51,468 bases of DNA from Comamonas sp. lk (lineage in GTDB: Bacteria; Pseudomonadota; Gammaproteobacteria; Burkholderiales; Burkholderiaceae_C). Below the pieces are notes generated by a model. It was not told the DNA's origin. It did no database searches and saw nothing but the letters and a program-made list of their open reading frames with translations. The stretch spans positions 1 to 51,468 of the forward strand of contig CAMELV010000028.1 in the NCBI GenBank assembly GCA_945925985.1, read 5' to 3'. A program made the position numbers and the translations under genes. Shown in pieces: positions 1 through 10,912 of this stretch (position 1 is the first letter of the stretch; every line of letters begins with the position of its first letter).

Positions 1-1122
1 GGTAACGACACCTTAAGTGGCGGCACGGGTGCAGACACCATGCTCGGTGGCGCTGGCAACGACACCTACCTGGTGGACAATGCTGGCGACTTGGTCTACG
101 AGAGCACCACGGCAACCAGCGGCATAGACGCAGGCGGCAGCGATACAGTGCAGTCCTCTGTATCCTTTACCCTTGGTCAGTTCGTGGAGAACTTGACCTT
201 GTCGGGTACGGCTGCGATCAACGCTACTGGAAACACCCTTGCCAACACCTTGGTGGGTAACAGTGGCAACAACACGCTCGATGGCGGCGCAGGCAACGAC
301 ACCCTGACGGGCGCGGTTGGCGCTGACACGTTTGTTGTAGGTTCAGGCACAGACACCGTCACGGACTTGGGCAATGGCGCGGACATCCTCAAGGTGACCA
401 CAGGTGCTACGGCCAACGCTACCGTCACTGCAGCTTGGACGGCGACGGCAGCAACCACCAACAGTGGCGTGGCCAACCTCACTACAGCTGGCTTGGCGGT
501 CAATTTGTCTGCAGTGACGACGGGTTCTGCGGGCTACAAAGTGATCAACACAGGAGCGGCGACCACGCTGACCGGCTCCGCCTTGGCGGATTCACTCACT
601 GGTGGAACAGGCAATGACACCTTGCTGGGTGGCACGGGTAACGACACTTTGAATGGCGGTACGGGCAGGGACAGCTTATCGGGTGGGGCGGGTGTGGACA
701 GGTTTGTTTTTGCGGCCGGTGACTCTGGAATATCGAGCTTGGATGTGATCAACGATTACCTCAAGGGTGCATCCGGTACGGGTGATCTGATTGACTTCAC
801 ATCCAGTCTGGTGGTGGGCGGCTCTGCAGCTGCTGCAACGGCCTCGCAAGCCGCTGTCAATGCAAGCACCGGTGTGGCTACTTTTGCAACAGGCACTGGA
901 ACAACTTTGTCAGATGCTGTGGCTAAGATCGGAGCGCGTTTTGTCGCTGCAACAGACGCATCCGGCGAGTTTGCCTTGTTCCGGGTCAACAATACTGGCA
1001 CCTACTACCTCTACATTTCAGATGGATCAACCAGCCAAACGGATGTCATCGTGCAGTTGGTCGGCGTGACCAGCATTACAGCCATCAACTTGACTTCAGG
1101 GGACTTGACAATCACTTCCTGA
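1..1122 (+). CDS. RTX-type secreted protein, C-terminal part (5' end outside window)
   Basis: The reading frame is open from base 1, so only the last 373 residues are present and the true start lies to the left. Glycine-aspartate nonapeptides of the GGxGNDTL type occur near residues 1-20, 78-105 and 200-228. These are calcium-binding RTX repeats, which in this family form a beta-roll. Between them is the VENLTLSGTAAINATGN motif that often links RTX blocks in Comamonadaceae proteins. The last 120 residues carry no repeats and end in a hydroxylated, glycine-poor tail, as expected for a type I secretion signal. The protein is therefore probably exported by an ABC/MFP/OMP system to the cell surface or medium. 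No transporter genes are visible nearby. It could be an adhesin or an enzyme; the catalytic or binding part is not in view. Confidence 0.85.
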   Translation, partial: GNDTLSGGTGADTMLGGAGNDTYLVDNAGDLVYESTTATSGIDAGGSDTVQSSVSFTLGQFVENLTLSGTAAINATGNTLANTLVGNSGNNTLDGGAGNDTLTGAVGADTFVVGSGTDTVTDLGNGADILKVTTGATANATVTAAWTATAATTNSGVANLTTAGLAVNLSAVTTGSAGYKVINTGAATTLTGSALADSLTGGTGNDTLLGGTGNDTLNGGTGRDSLSGGAGVDRFVFAAGDSGISSLDVINDYLKGASGTGDLIDFTSSLVVGGSAAAATASQAAVNASTGVATFATGTGTTLSDAVAKIGARFVAATDASGEFALFRVNNTGTYYLYISDGSTSQTDVIVQLVGVTSITAINLTSGDLTITS

Positions 1123-1371
1123 TGAAAGGTTGATCGCAATACGCGCTTATGGGCTTGGCCAAAAACACGGAACAAATGATTATCTTCCTGAATCCGTGAT
1201 CTCCATCCAGCCCAAAGTAATTTCAACCGAATGATCCAAATAATCGCTCAGCATCTCGTGATTGCCCTCGCCAACGTCAAAGCCACCGCGCAGCCATCGC
1301 ATGCTCGCGGCTCAGCCATGGGTGTTTCTTTGGATGCGGCCATTTTTTACAACAGCACTGCCTGCCCGGCG

Positions 1372-1808
1372 CACTGGAGGAACAGGCAATGACACCTTGG
1401 TGGGTAACACTGGTAAAAACACGTTGAATGGCGGGTTGGGGATGGACATTTTGTCAGGAGGGGGGAGCAGATTTAATTTACGGCGGTATCGATAACGTGA
1501 AAGATATTTTTAAGTTCAACGCCGCATCAGACTCCACAACTACCGCCAGGGACAAGATTTACAACTTCCTCAGTGGAACCGACAGGATCGACTTGAGCGG
1601 CATTGACGTAAACAGCTTTTTGACTGGTGATCAGGCATTTTCAAACACCAGCATCGGTAAAGTTGCAAGGTATTACTCTATTTGGACCGCGTCTAGTGGA
1701 TCTGATTTGGTCATAAGTGCTGACACGGACGGTAATTCCAGCACCATTGAATTTCAGGTGCAACTGGTGGGAGTTACCCAAATCACCATGGCAGACGTTG
1801 TACTGTAG
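1372..1808 (+). pseudogene. Frameshifted partial copy of the RTX C-terminus
   Basis: Bases 1372-1399 match 597-624 of the upstream RTX gene at 27 of 28 positions, so this is a truncated duplication of an RTX gene end. The RTX reading frame runs from about 1376 through GGTGNDTL and NTLNGG motifs. It is then broken in a run of six G at 1460-1465; removing one G joins it to the frame ending at 1808. The second part has a typical secretion-domain ending (VQLVGVTQIT), matching VQLVGVTSIT at the end of the first gene. No credible start codon or upstream domain is present: the 1123-1371 stretch carries no RTX coding signal. It is probably a relic, unless the G-run is a sequencing error or varies in length. 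Confidence 0.75.
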
Positions 1809-1924
1809 GTACAAAGACTCGGCGGATGCTGACACTGAATGTATTGCGCATCATCTTGGATCGATTTCAAAATTTGATGTTTTTCAGTCCGTAATCGACC
1901 GTTTTTGAACACCCAGAAAAAGAC

Positions 1925-1988
1925 TGTACGAAAAATAGCTTGACATTGTTTCGGACATACAACAAAATTCGTACATCCATTTCGGACA
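1925..1988. promoter_or_regulatory. Cluster of recombinase-like binding repeats (res/operator candidate)
   Basis: Four related 8-9-bp boxes lie just upstream of the recombinase gene. TGTACGAA at 1925-1932 is an exact inverted partner of TTCGTACA at 1968-1975. TTTCGGACA occurs twice as a direct repeat, at 1949-1957 and 1980-1988, 31 bp apart. Read on the other strand the direct repeats begin TGTCCGAAA, which resembles the ends of Tn3-family resolvase subsites. They overlap the likely promoter, so they may serve both as a recombination site and for autoregulation. The role is inferred. Confidence 0.45.
1940..1968 (+). promoter_or_regulatory. Sigma-70-type promoter candidate for the recombinase
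   Basis: A perfect TTGACA at 1940-1945 is followed after 17 bases by CAAAAT at 1963-1968 (four of six consensus positions). A Shine-Dalgarno AAGGAG at 1990-1995 sits six bases before the recombinase ATG. The promoter overlaps the repeated boxes at 1925-1988. Confidence 0.45.
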
Positions 1989-2001
1989 CAAGGAGCTTCA
2001 G

Positions 2002-2607
2002 ATGTCACGCGTTTTTGCCTATTGTCGGGTTTCCACCGCCGACCAGACCACGGACAACCAAATCCAAGAGATTGCCGCCGCCGGGTTCACCGTTCAAAAG
2101 AGTCGCGTCATCGCTGAGACCGTGTCTGGCTCTGTCCCTGCGATGGAGCGCAAGGGCTTTATGGCCTTGCTCAACAAGCTCGAAGCGGCCGATGTGCTCA
2201 TCGTCACCAAGCTAGACCGCTTGGGGCGAAATACGATGGATGTACTCGCGTCGGTAGAGCGTTTTGCATCAATGCAAGTTAGGGTGCATTGCTTGGCCCT
2301 TGGTGGCGTGGATTTAACTAGCTCGGCTGGCCGCTTCACCATGACGGTAATCGCTGCGGTGGCGGAGTTTGAGCGTGACCTGTTGGTGGATAGGACTCAG
2401 TCGGGCTTGGCCCGGGCCAAGGCGCAAGGTAAGGTACTTGGGCGGCCTCGCAGCGTCGATGCTCAGGCCAGCAAGCTGGTTATGGAGCGGCTAGAGCGGG
2501 GCGAGGCCGTTGCAGCCTTGGCGCGAGAGTTCGGCACTAGCCGACAGTCCATCATGCGCATCCGTGAGAAGCAGACAAAAGCGCATCAGACCGTTGCGCT
2601 AACTTAG
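2002..2607 (+). CDS. Serine recombinase (resolvase/invertase family)
   Basis: This 201-residue protein has the standard length and order of a small serine recombinase. The catalytic N-terminal domain contains YCRVSTADQ with the nucleophile Ser11, and KLDRLGRNTMD with active-site arginines. A long linker helix follows at about residues 115-145 (AVAEFERDLLVDRT), then a helix-turn-helix near the end (ALAREFGTSRQSI). Such enzymes make and rejoin double-strand breaks at paired sites, either to resolve transposon cointegrates or to invert segments. It has its own promoter, a good AAGGAG ribosome site and res-like boxes upstream. No transposase is present. The neighbours are a damaged RTX copy and a tRNA-Ser gene, so it may be the remnant of a mobile element. 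Confidence 0.9.
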   Translation: MSRVFAYCRVSTADQTTDNQIQEIAAAGFTVQKSRVIAETVSGSVPAMERKGFMALLNKLEAADVLIVTKLDRLGRNTMDVLASVERFASMQVRVHCLALGGVDLTSSAGRFTMTVIAAVAEFERDLLVDRTQSGLARAKAQGKVLGRPRSVDAQASKLVMERLERGEAVAALAREFGTSRQSIMRIREKQTKAHQTVALT

Positions 2608-2698
2608 GATTCCCAGCAGGCTGAAAAAATGCCCTGTGGTAACAATTGTGGTAATTTCACTACCAACAGGCTGCAAACCCGCATAAAACCTATTGACT

Positions 2699-2786
2699 TG
2701 GCGGAAGCTTAGGGATTCGAACCCTAGAAACCTTTCGGTTTGCCGGTTTTCAAGACCGGTGCAATCGACCACTCTGCCAAGCTTCC
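2699..2786 (-). tRNA. tRNA-Ser(UGA)
   Basis: The minus strand folds as a class II tRNA. The acceptor stem pairs GGAAGCT with AGCTTCC and is followed by discriminator G and an encoded CCA at 2699-2701. The anticodon stem CCGGT/ACCGG encloses the loop CTTGAAA with anticodon TGA. There is a long variable arm, and the T arm contains GGTTCGAATCC. The long variable arm and UGA anticodon identify a serine tRNA. It lies 13 bases downstream of ureG on the same strand. I found no second copy of its 3' end that would mark an integration boundary. Confidence 0.95.
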
Positions 2787-2799
2787 TGTGCGCATGATT

Positions 2800-3459
2800 C
2801 TAGCCGCCGCGCAGCAGGCCCTTGGTCTCGATGAACTCAATCACCTCGGCCAGGCCGGTCTGGGTTTTGAGGTTGGTCATGACGAAGGGTTTGAGGCCTT
2901 TGGCGGTGGTGCGCATGCGGGTAGTGTCAGCAGCCATCACGCCCAGGTCGGCGCCGACATAGGGGGCCAGATCGGTCTTGTTGATGACGAACAGGTCACT
3001 CTTGGTGATGCCAGGGCCACCCTTGCGCGGGATTTTTTCACCGGCGGCCACGTCGATCACGTAAATCGTCAAATCTGACAGCTCAGGGCTGAAGGTGGCG
3101 GCCAGGTTGTCGCCGCCGCTCTCCACAAACACAATGTCAGCGTCCGGAAAATCCACCAGCATGCGGTCGATGGCCTCTAAATTGATCGAGGCGTCTTCGC
3201 GGATGGCGGTGTGGGGGCAGCCCCCGGTTTCCACGCCCATGATGCGTTCGGCTGGCAATGCGCCGCTCACGGTGAGCAGGCGCTGGTCTTCTTTGGTGTA
3301 AATGTCGTTGGTGATGGCCACCAGGTCATAGCGCTCGCGCATGCCCTTGCACAGCATCTCCAGCAGCGTGGTTTTGCCGGAGCCGACCGGGCCGCCAATG
3401 CCCACGCGAAGGGGTGGCAGCTTGCGGGTGCGGTTGGCGATGTGGTGCAGGGCGGACAT
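2800..3459 (-). CDS. ureG: Urease accessory GTPase UreG
   Basis: UreG is the SIMIBI-class GTPase that works with UreD, UreE and UreF to load nickel into apo-urease in the cytoplasm. The 219-residue length is typical. The P-loop [11 protein letters not shown] lies at about residues 20-30, the metal-binding CPH of the [13 protein letters not shown] motif at about 75-77, the ESGGDNL motif at about 115, and the guanine-specificity NKTD at about 160. The ATG at 3459 was chosen because the family starts with a short segment just before the P-loop; an open upstream extension overlaps ureF and looks unrelated. It is the last gene of the ureABC-E-F-G run. Confidence 0.97.
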   Translation of the reverse strand: MSALHHIANRTRKLPPLRVGIGGPVGSGKTTLLEMLCKGMRERYDLVAITNDIYTKEDQRLLTVSGALPAERIMGVETGGCPHTAIREDASINLEAIDRMLVDFPDADIVFVESGGDNLAATFSPELSDLTIYVIDVAAGEKIPRKGGPGITKSDLFVINKTDLAPYVGADLGVMAADTTRMRTTAKGLKPFVMTNLKTQTGLAEVIEFIETKGLLRGG

Positions 3460-3469
3460 GGTGGTGCTT

Positions 3470-4147
3470 TCAGGAACGGAAGAGGCGGGAGTACTGGACT
3501 TCATGCTGGGCCGACAAGATGGCCAGCATGGGCGAAAACGCCTGGCGGGTCTCGTCGGTGAGCGACATAGCGTGGTCGACGGCACCAGGGATCTCGGCCG
3601 CCAGGCGCGACAGAATGCGCTGGCCGGCGCTTTGGCCCAGCGGCACGGCCTTGACGGCAGCTTGCATCATGTTCTCGGCCCAGCCAAAGGCGTAGGCCAG
3701 CAGACTGTCGCGCAGCGGGGCGGTGGTGCTGCCGGCGGCCAGGGCAAAGGCCAGCGGGTAGGTGGGCTGCAACTCGGCAAGCACCTGGATTTGTACGGCG
3801 CTGGCGGTGGTGTGGTTGCGCAGCCACTCCAGTAGCGAGCGCCCCATTTGCTCAGTTTGCGCCCGCAGCTCGGCGCTTTCGCGGGTGTGTAGCACCCAGG
3901 CATTGAGCTCCGCGATGCGGTCATGGTCTTGCGCCCGCCAAGCTGGAATAGCCTGGGCCAGTACCGCCAGCTCAGATCGCGCCAGGCTCAGCTGCAACTG
4001 ATCCGCCAGCCACTCAGACGCTTCACTTTCTGTAGCAACATATCCCGCATCCACGCTGCTTTCAAGGCATTCTGAGTAAGAAAATCCGCCAATAGGCAGG
4101 GCTGGTGAGGCCAGCCAGATCAACTGCAGCAGACTGGTGTCAGACAT
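3470..4147 (-). CDS. ureF: Urease accessory protein UreF
   Basis: UreF is an all-helical chaperone that joins UreD to UreG in the urease activation complex. The N-terminal [18 protein letters not shown] matches the family signature, and the C-terminal part carries AEIPGAVD and [17 protein letters not shown] segments. The ATG at 4147 gives 225 residues. A TTG at 4162, overlapping the ureE stop, would add five residues and is a less likely start. The gene sits 10 bases before ureG and 11 bases after ureE, consistent with one transcript. A short AT-richer patch around 4030-4050 ([10 protein letters not shown]) resembles the head of the repeat family seen elsewhere in this window, but the match does not extend. 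Confidence 0.95.
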   Translation of the reverse strand: MSDTSLLQLIWLASPALPIGGFSYSECLESSVDAGYVATESEASEWLADQLQLSLARSELAVLAQAIPAWRAQDHDRIAELNAWVLHTRESAELRAQTEQMGRSLLEWLRNHTTASAVQIQVLAELQPTYPLAFALAAGSTTAPLRDSLLAYAFGWAENMMQAAVKAVPLGQSAGQRILSRLAAEIPGAVDHAMSLTDETRQAFSPMLAILSAQHEVQYSRLFRS

Positions 4148-4158
4148 GGCCGGCGCCG

Positions 4159-4686
4159 TCAATGGGGATGATCGTGATCGTGATCATGGTGACCCGCGCC
4201 GTGGCCGTGCCCGTGGCCGTGCCCGTGACCGCCTGTGGCGTAGGCGCCGTTCTCGGGTTCAAAGGGCTGCTCTAAAGCCTGCACGATCAGGTGCATGGCA
4301 CGCAGCATGTCGGCCAGCACGTGGTCGGGTTCAATCTGCAAGTGGCCGGGCTTGAGCTCAATGGGCACATGTCGGTTGCCCAGGTGGTAGGCGGCGCGGA
4401 TCAGGTCGAACGGCGTGCCATGGGCCTGGCAGTGGGTGATGCGCAGCACCTGCTGGGGCGCAGCAAGCACCCGCACCAGCGAGCCGTCTTCCGCCACCAG
4501 CACATCACCGCCGCGCACCACGGTACCGCGCGGCAAAAATACGCCCAAGCTGCGCCCGGCCGAGTCGGTGGCGTCAAAGCGACTTTTTTGGCGCACATCC
4601 CAATCGAGTTCGATGGTGCTGGCCCGTTTGAGCAGTGCTGACGCCAGGCCTTGGCCTTGGGGAATGAGTTTGTTGACGGTCAGCAT
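4159..4686 (-). CDS. ureE: Urease accessory nickel metallochaperone UreE
   Basis: UreE binds nickel and hands it to the UreG-containing activation complex. The 175-residue product has the N-terminal peptide-binding domain ([13 protein letters not shown]) and a central metal-binding domain containing [10 protein letters not shown]. It ends in a strongly histidine-rich tail with alternating Gly-His and Asp-His, typical of UreE proteins that also store nickel. The ATG at 4686 matches the family N-terminus. A GTG at 4701 would add five residues and overlaps the stop of a small upstream open frame, so translational coupling from that position is possible. Confidence 0.95.
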   Translation of the reverse strand: MLTVNKLIPQGQGLASALLKRASTIELDWDVRQKSRFDATDSAGRSLGVFLPRGTVVRGGDVLVAEDGSLVRVLAAPQQVLRITHCQAHGTPFDLIRAAYHLGNRHVPIELKPGHLQIEPDHVLADMLRAMHLIVQALEQPFEPENGAYATGGHGHGHGHGHGAGHHDHDHDHPH

Positions 4687-4697
4687 GGTGAAGGTGC

Positions 4698-4862
4698 TCA
4701 CTGTGGTGGGGCCTGGTCGGCCAATAACTTGGTCATGAACACGCTGGACGGATCCAGTGCATGCAGACTTTCTGGCGGGGAGTGCTGGTGCATGGCGTCC
4801 AGATGCAATTGCAACAAGGCCTTGATGGCCTCGCCTTGCAGGTCGTCGACCCGGATCTCCAC
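4698..4862 (-). pseudogene. Remnant of a GNAT-family acetyltransferase between ureC and ureE
   Basis: A 54-codon frame starts with GTG at 4862, six bases after the ureC stop. Its first 41 residues contain IRVDDLQGEAIKALL and MHQHSPPESLHALD, which resemble the N-terminus of PaiA-like GNAT acetyltransferases. The frame then ends after an unrelated tail (FMTKLLADQAPPQ), without the acetyl-CoA-binding core, so it cannot be an active enzyme. Its TGA overlaps the GTG at 4701, the optional ureE start. It is most simply the 5' stub of an enzyme gene once present in the operon, and it may persist because it couples ureC and ureE translation. No similarity search was possible, so the family call rests on pattern recognition. 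Confidence 0.55.
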
Positions 4863-4867
4863 AGCGT

Positions 4868-6585
<1,718 letters not shown>

Positions 6586-6586
<1 letters not shown>

Positions 6587-6891
6587 CAAAGCTTCCCTTG
6601 CACCAAACCACGAAAACCAAACACCTGCCGAGTCCCGGCATAGTCCACCAACTCCACCGTGCGCTGCTGGCCGGGCTCAAAGCGCACCGCCGAGCCGGAG
6701 GGAATGTTCAGCCGCATGCCGTGCGCTGCAGAGCGGTCAAAACCCAGCGCGCCATTGGTCTCGGCAAAGTGGTAATGCGAGCCGACCTGTATTGGCCGGT
6801 CGGCGGTGTTGCGCACCACCAGCGTGAGGCTGCGCCGGCCCGGGTTGATGGGGTGGTCGGGGCCGTCGGTGAGAATTTCGCCTGGGATCAT
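6586..6891 (-). CDS. ureB: Urease subunit beta
   Basis: UreB is the small structural beta subunit of the urease (alpha-beta-gamma)3 complex. The 101-residue product starts MIPGEIL, the usual family start, and contains [25 protein letters not shown] and the GFRGLVQG ending. ATG at 6891 is preferred to an in-frame GTG at 6918 that would add nine atypical residues. The gene is coupled to ureC by a one-base overlap but is separated from ureA by about 130 bases, which hold a degenerate repeat. In many related operons ureA and ureB are almost contiguous, so this gap is notable. Confidence 0.97.
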
Positions 6892-6958
6892 GCTGGCCTC
6901 ACCGAGCGTGACTATCACAGGAAAAAACGGCCCCAGGCCACGTGGATAGGGCGTTTAT

Positions 6959-7000
6959 AGCTATCAAAACGATAGTATTTACATCAAGACGCTTCATAGT
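6959..7000. repeat. Degenerate copy (D) of the palindrome-headed repeat family
   Basis: In the ureA-ureB gap, GCTATCAAAACGATAG at 6960-6975 forms an almost perfect palindrome. It aligns in register with the head of the other copies in this window. The following CATCAAGACGCTTCATAG is only a weak match to the family tail. It is AT-rich compared with the flanking genes. It may be a decayed insertion that widened the ureA-ureB spacing. Confidence 0.4.
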
Positions 7001-7021
7001 GTGGGCGACAGTGGTGAGGGG

Positions 7022-7324
7022 TCAAACAATGGGTTGGTGCACGGTGACGAGCTTGGTGCCGTCCGGGAAGGTGGCCTCGACCTGAATGTCGGGAATCATC
7101 TCGGCGATGCCGTCCATCACGTCGTCACGCGTCAGCACGGCGCGGCCCTCGCTCATCAACTGGGCCACGGTCTTGCCATCGCGGGCGCCCTCCATCACGG
7201 CCGCACTGATCAGGGCCATGGCTTCAGGATAGTTGAGCTTGAGGCCTCTGGCCTTGCGCCGCTCGGCGAGCAGGGCGGCGGTGAACAGGAGCAGCTTGTC
7301 TTTTTCGCGGGGTGTGAGTTCCAT
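7022..7324 (-). CDS. ureA: Urease subunit gamma
   Basis: UreA is the small gamma subunit of urease. The 100-residue protein starts [14 protein letters not shown] and carries [12 protein letters not shown] and [11 protein letters not shown], all family signatures, and ends [21 protein letters not shown] at 7324 is the conventional start; an upstream extension to 7357 is not family-like. It is the first gene of the minus-strand urease run. Only 53 bases separate it from the divergent transporter-kinase gene, so both promoters must lie in or near this short region and may be jointly controlled. ureD, commonly found just upstream of ureA, is absent here and lies at 20675-21505. Confidence 0.97.
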   Translation of the reverse strand: MELTPREKDKLLLFTAALLAERRKARGLKLNYPEAMALISAAVMEGARDGKTVAQLMSEGRAVLTRDDVMDGIAEMIPDIQVEATFPDGTKLVTVHQPIV

Positions 7325-7377
7325 GCCCAAGAGTATGCAATAGCCGTGCCGTGGCATGAAACCTGCACCAGCGCTCT

Positions 7378-10300
7378 GTGACCCTTGAAGCCTCCCCCAG
7401 CGCCCTTGACCCTGCCACGCCTGTGGCGCCCCAGCGGATCACGCTGGTTCGCCGCAATTACAACGCCTGGGTGGGCAGCGAAACACTGGAAGACTACGCG
7501 CTGCGTTTCACGCCCCAGCGCTTTCGCAAGTGGTCGCCCTGGCGGGTGGCCAATACCGCGTTTGGCGCCGCTAGTTTTTTGATTCTGGAGGCGGTGGGTG
7601 CCACGCTGCTGGTGCAATACGGCTTCACCAACGCACTCTGGGCCATTTTGGCCACCGGATTGATCATTTTTCTGGCCGGGCTGCCCATCAGCATTTACGC
7701 CGCCCGCTACGGGTTGGACATGGATTTACTGACCCGAGGGGCCGGTTTTGGCTACATCGGCTCCACGCTCACTTCGCTGATCTACGCCTCTTTTACCTTC
7801 ATCTTCTTTGCCCTGGAGGCGGCGGTGATGGCCTATGCGCTAGAGCTGGCACTGGGTATTCCGCCGCGCTGGGGTTATTTGGTGTGTGCCTTGGTGGTCA
7901 TCCCGCTGGTGACCCATGGTGTGTCCGCCATCAGCCGCTTACAGCTTTGGACCCAGCCGCTGTGGTTGGTGCTGCTGCTGGTGCCCTATGGCTTTGTGGC
8001 GGTGCTTGATCCCGGTGCGTTGGCTGGTGTGGTGCACTACAAAGGTGAGCAAGCCAGCGCGGTCGGCTTTGATTTGCACCTGTTTGGGGCAGCATTGACG
8101 GTGGGCATTGCCCTGATCACCCAGATGGGCGAGCAGGCTGACTACCTGCGCTTTATGCCCGCGCAAACACCCGCCAATCGTTGGCGCTGGTGGCTGGCAG
8201 TGCTGGCGGGCGGGCCAGGCTGGGTGGTGCTGGGCGTGTTCAAGATGCTGGGCGGGGCCCTGTTGGCCTACCTGGCCATCAGCCATTCTGTGCCGGTGGA
8301 CCGTGCGGTAGACCCGAACCAGATGTACCTGGCGGCCTACGAGTACGTGTTTCCCAACTATGGCTGGGCGGTGGCAGCCACCGCCTTGCTGGTGGTGGTG
8401 TCTCAGCTCAAAATCAATGTCACCAATGCCTACGCGGGTTCCTTGGCCTGGAGCAATTTTTTCTCACGCTTGACCCACAGCCATCCGGGTCGGGTCGTCT
8501 GGGTGGTGTTCAACATGGTGATTGCCTTCATGCTGATGGAAATGAACGTGTTTGAGGCGCTGGGGGACGTGCTGGGCCTGTATTCCAACATCGCCATTGC
8601 CTGGATGATGGCAGTGGTGGCCGATCTGGTGATCAACAAGCCGCTGGGCTTGTCGCCGCCGGGCATCGAGTTCAAGCGCGCACACCTGTACGACATCAAC
8701 CCGGTGGGTGTGGGCGCCATGGCGCTGGCCTCGTTGCTCTCGGTCACCGCGCATCTGGGCCTGTTCGGGCCTCTGGCGCAGGCTTTTTCGGCGTTCATAG
8801 CCTTGGTGACAGCCCTGGTGACTTCGCCGTTGATCGCCTGGGCCACAGGGGGTCGCTATTACATTGCGCGTCGCAGCCCGGTTCAGCAAGCCGTGCAGCA
8901 AGCAGTGCAGCGCTGTGTGATCTGCGAGCGCGACTATGAGGGGCCTGACATGGCCCACTGCCCGGCCTACCAGGGGTCGATCTGTTCGCTGTGCTGCACC
9001 CTGGATGCGCGTTGTGGTGATCTGTGCAAGCCCCACGCCAGCTTGACCACACAGTGGTCAGCTACGCTGCGGCGCCTGATGCCGCGGGCACTGTGGCCCT
9101 ACCTGGACCGTGGCTTGGGTTATTTTCTGCTGTTGATGTTGGTGATTGCGCCTCTGTTGGCCAGCGTTTTTGGTCTGCTGTACCGCCAGGAACTGCGTGG
9201 GCTCGTGCCCATGCAGAGCGGCGAGGCCCTGTGGCTGGCGCCACATGCTGCGCTGTACTCGGGCTTTGTCAAGGCCTACCTGGCCCTGCTGTTGATTGCT
9301 GGTCTGGTGGCCTGGTGGGTGGTGCTGGCCCACAAGAGCCGGCAAGTGGCGCAGGAAGAATCCAACCGGCAAACCCATTTGCTGATGCGCGAGATTGAGT
9401 CGCACCGGCAGACCGACGCCGAACTGCAAAGCGCTCGCCAGGTGGCCGAGAGGGCTCGGGCTGCGGCCGACCAGGCCAATCAAGCCAAGAGCCGCTACAT
9501 CAGCACCATCAGCCACGAGCTGCGTACACCGCTCAACAGCATTCTGGGCTACGCCCAACTGTTGGGCGAGGACGCCACCATTCCGCCGCACCGCAAGCAG
9601 GCGGTGGCGGTGATCCGGCGCGGTGGTGAACATTTGCTGTCACTGATCGAGGGCACGCTCGATATTGCCCACATTGAGAGTGGCAAGCTCACCCTGCAAC
9701 CGAGGCCGATGCACTTTGACAGCCTGATGGCCGAGGTGGCCGCCATGTTTGAGCTGCAGGCCCAGGCGAAGGGCCTGGCCTTTGAGTACAAGCCCGAGGG
9801 CACTCTGCCGGCCGTGGTGCGTGGTGATGAAAAAAGAGTGCGTCAAATTCTGATCAACCTGCTGGGCAATGCCATCAAGTTCACGGCACAGGGCCGGGTG
9901 AGCTTGCGGGTGCGCCATGCACGGGAGATGGCGGTGATCGACATTGAAGACACCGGCCCGGGCCTTTCGGCACAAGAGCAGGCGCGTATTTTTGAGCCCT
10001 TCAGCCGCAGCGCCAGTGCTGGCGCCGAACCTGCCAGCCCTCAGGGCGCTGGGCTGGGCCTGACTATTGCCAAGATGCTCACCGATTTGATGGGTGGCGA
10101 ACTCAGCTTGAACAGTTCGCCCGGCGCCGGTGCGGTGTTTCGCGTCAAGCTGTTTTTGCCCGAAGTGCGGCTGAGTGCGCCAGATGCCGCCGAGGTATTG
10201 CGTCTGCAGGTCAAAAACCCGCGCCTGGGCTACGCTGGCGCGCGCCGCAGGGTGCTGGTGGTCGACAACGAAGAGGCCGACCGAGAACTGCTGCTGCGCC

Positions 10301-10911
10301 TGCTGCAGCCTCTGGGTTTTGAGTTGCGCACTGCGGCCAGCGGCCATGATGCGCTTGACTTGCTGGCCACAGGCTACCGGCCGGATGTGATCCTGATGGA
10401 CCTGGCCATGCCGGGTATTGACGGTTGGGAGACGATTCGCCGCCTGCGCTTGCTAAAAGGTGGCGCGGCGCTGCCTGTGGCCATTGTGTCGGCCAACGCC
10501 TTTGACAAGGGGCTTGACCACGAGGTGAACGTCCCGGCCGAGGACTTCATTCTTAAGCCCCTGCGCCACAGTGAATTGCTCGACTGGCTGGAGCGACGCC
10601 TGGGGCTGGACTGGTTAGAGGCGGTGCCCGAACCGGCACCGGCCCCAGGGATTCCCGCGGCGGCTGAGGCGGTGCCATCGGCAGCGGCCTTGCAAGCGCT
10701 GTTCGAAGCCGCTGAACTGGGTTTTTACCGTGGCATCCTGCACACGCTGGCGCAGATCGAGCGGGAGCAACCCGGTTGCCTGGCCTTTGTGGCGCGCATG
10801 CGCGAATTGGCGCGGCAGTTTCAGTTCGATAACATGACCCGGCAACTCAGGCCACTGCTAGGCCGGCCTGCCCCGACCCCTGGCCCGAGCCCTGACCCGC
10901 AGATGCCCTGA
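7378..10911 (+). CDS. NCS1 transporter-fused hybrid histidine kinase
   Basis: This 1177-residue membrane protein joins a nutrient transporter fold to a sensor kinase. Residues 1 to about 500 are an NCS1 (purine/cytosine/allantoin permease) domain with about twelve hydrophobic segments and the family start [20 protein letters not shown]. Residues 513-551 form a Cys-rich insert ([34 protein letters not shown]), followed by two further membrane helices at about 580-660. A coiled segment then leads to the HisKA box [10 protein letters not shown] with phospho-accepting His713, an ATPase domain with GNAIKFT and GAGLGLTI, and a receiver with phospho-accepting Asp1008 (ILMDLAMPG). A helical tail has no clear Hpt histidine. 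GTG at 7378 is the only in-frame start after an upstream stop. The position between urease and urea transport, plus an adjacent regulator, suggests it senses urea- or purine-related solutes. The ligand is unknown. Confidence 0.88.
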   Translation: MTLEASPSALDPATPVAPQRITLVRRNYNAWVGSETLEDYALRFTPQRFRKWSPWRVANTAFGAASFLILEAVGATLLVQYGFTNALWAILATGLIIFLAGLPISIYAARYGLDMDLLTRGAGFGYIGSTLTSLIYASFTFIFFALEAAVMAYALELALGIPPRWGYLVCALVVIPLVTHGVSAISRLQLWTQPLWLVLLLVPYGFVAVLDPGALAGVVHYKGEQASAVGFDLHLFGAALTVGIALITQMGEQADYLRFMPAQTPANRWRWWLAVLAGGPGWVVLGVFKMLGGALLAYLAISHSVPVDRAVDPNQMYLAAYEYVFPNYGWAVAATALLVVVSQLKINVTNAYAGSLAWSNFFSRLTHSHPGRVVWVVFNMVIAFMLMEMNVFEALGDVLGLYSNIAIAWMMAVVADLVINKPLGLSPPGIEFKRAHLYDINPVGVGAMALASLLSVTAHLGLFGPLAQAFSAFIALVTALVTSPLIAWATGGRYYIARRSPVQQAVQQAVQRCVICERDYEGPDMAHCPAYQGSICSLCCTLDARCGDLCKPHASLTTQWSATLRRLMPRALWPYLDRGLGYFLLLMLVIAPLLASVFGLLYRQELRGLVPMQSGEALWLAPHAALYSGFVKAYLALLLIAGLVAWWVVLAHKSRQVAQEESNRQTHLLMREIESHRQTDAELQSARQVAERARAAADQANQAKSRYISTISHELRTPLNSILGYAQLLGEDATIPPHRKQAVAVIRRGGEHLLSLIEGTLDIAHIESGKLTLQPRPMHFDSLMAEVAAMFELQAQAKGLAFEYKPEGTLPAVVRGDEKRVRQILINLLGNAIKFTAQGRVSLRVRHAREMAVIDIEDTGPGLSAQEQARIFEPFSRSASAGAEPASPQGAGLGLTIAKMLTDLMGGELSLNSSPGAGAVFRVKLFLPEVRLSAPDAAEVLRLQVKNPRLGYAGARRRVLVVDNEEADRELLLRLLQPLGFELRTAASGHDALDLLATGYRPDVILMDLAMPGIDGWETIRRLRLLKGGAALPVAIVSANAFDKGLDHEVNVPAEDFILKPLRHSELLDWLERRLGLDWLEAVPEPAPAPGIPAAAEAVPSAAALQALFEAAELGFYRGILHTLAQIEREQPGCLAFVARMRELARQFQFDNMTRQLRPLLGRPAPTPGPSPDPQMP

Positions 10912-10912
10912 T

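Noticed and set aside
1180..1302. A 40-codon minus-strand frame (MRWLRGGFDVGEGNHEML...) between the RTX gene and its partial copy.
   Set aside because: It is short and AT-rich, has no clear ribosome site, and I do not recognise the peptide. It could be a remnant, but coding cannot be supported.
2699..2786. tRNA-Ser as the integration boundary of an island carrying the recombinase.
   Set aside because: No direct repeat of the tRNA 3' end was found on either side, and the recombinase is of the small resolvase type, not an integrase.
4030..4050. ureF segment matching the first 18 bases of repeat copy A with three mismatches.
   Set aside because: The similarity stops at once and the rest of the repeat is absent, so chance is a sufficient explanation.
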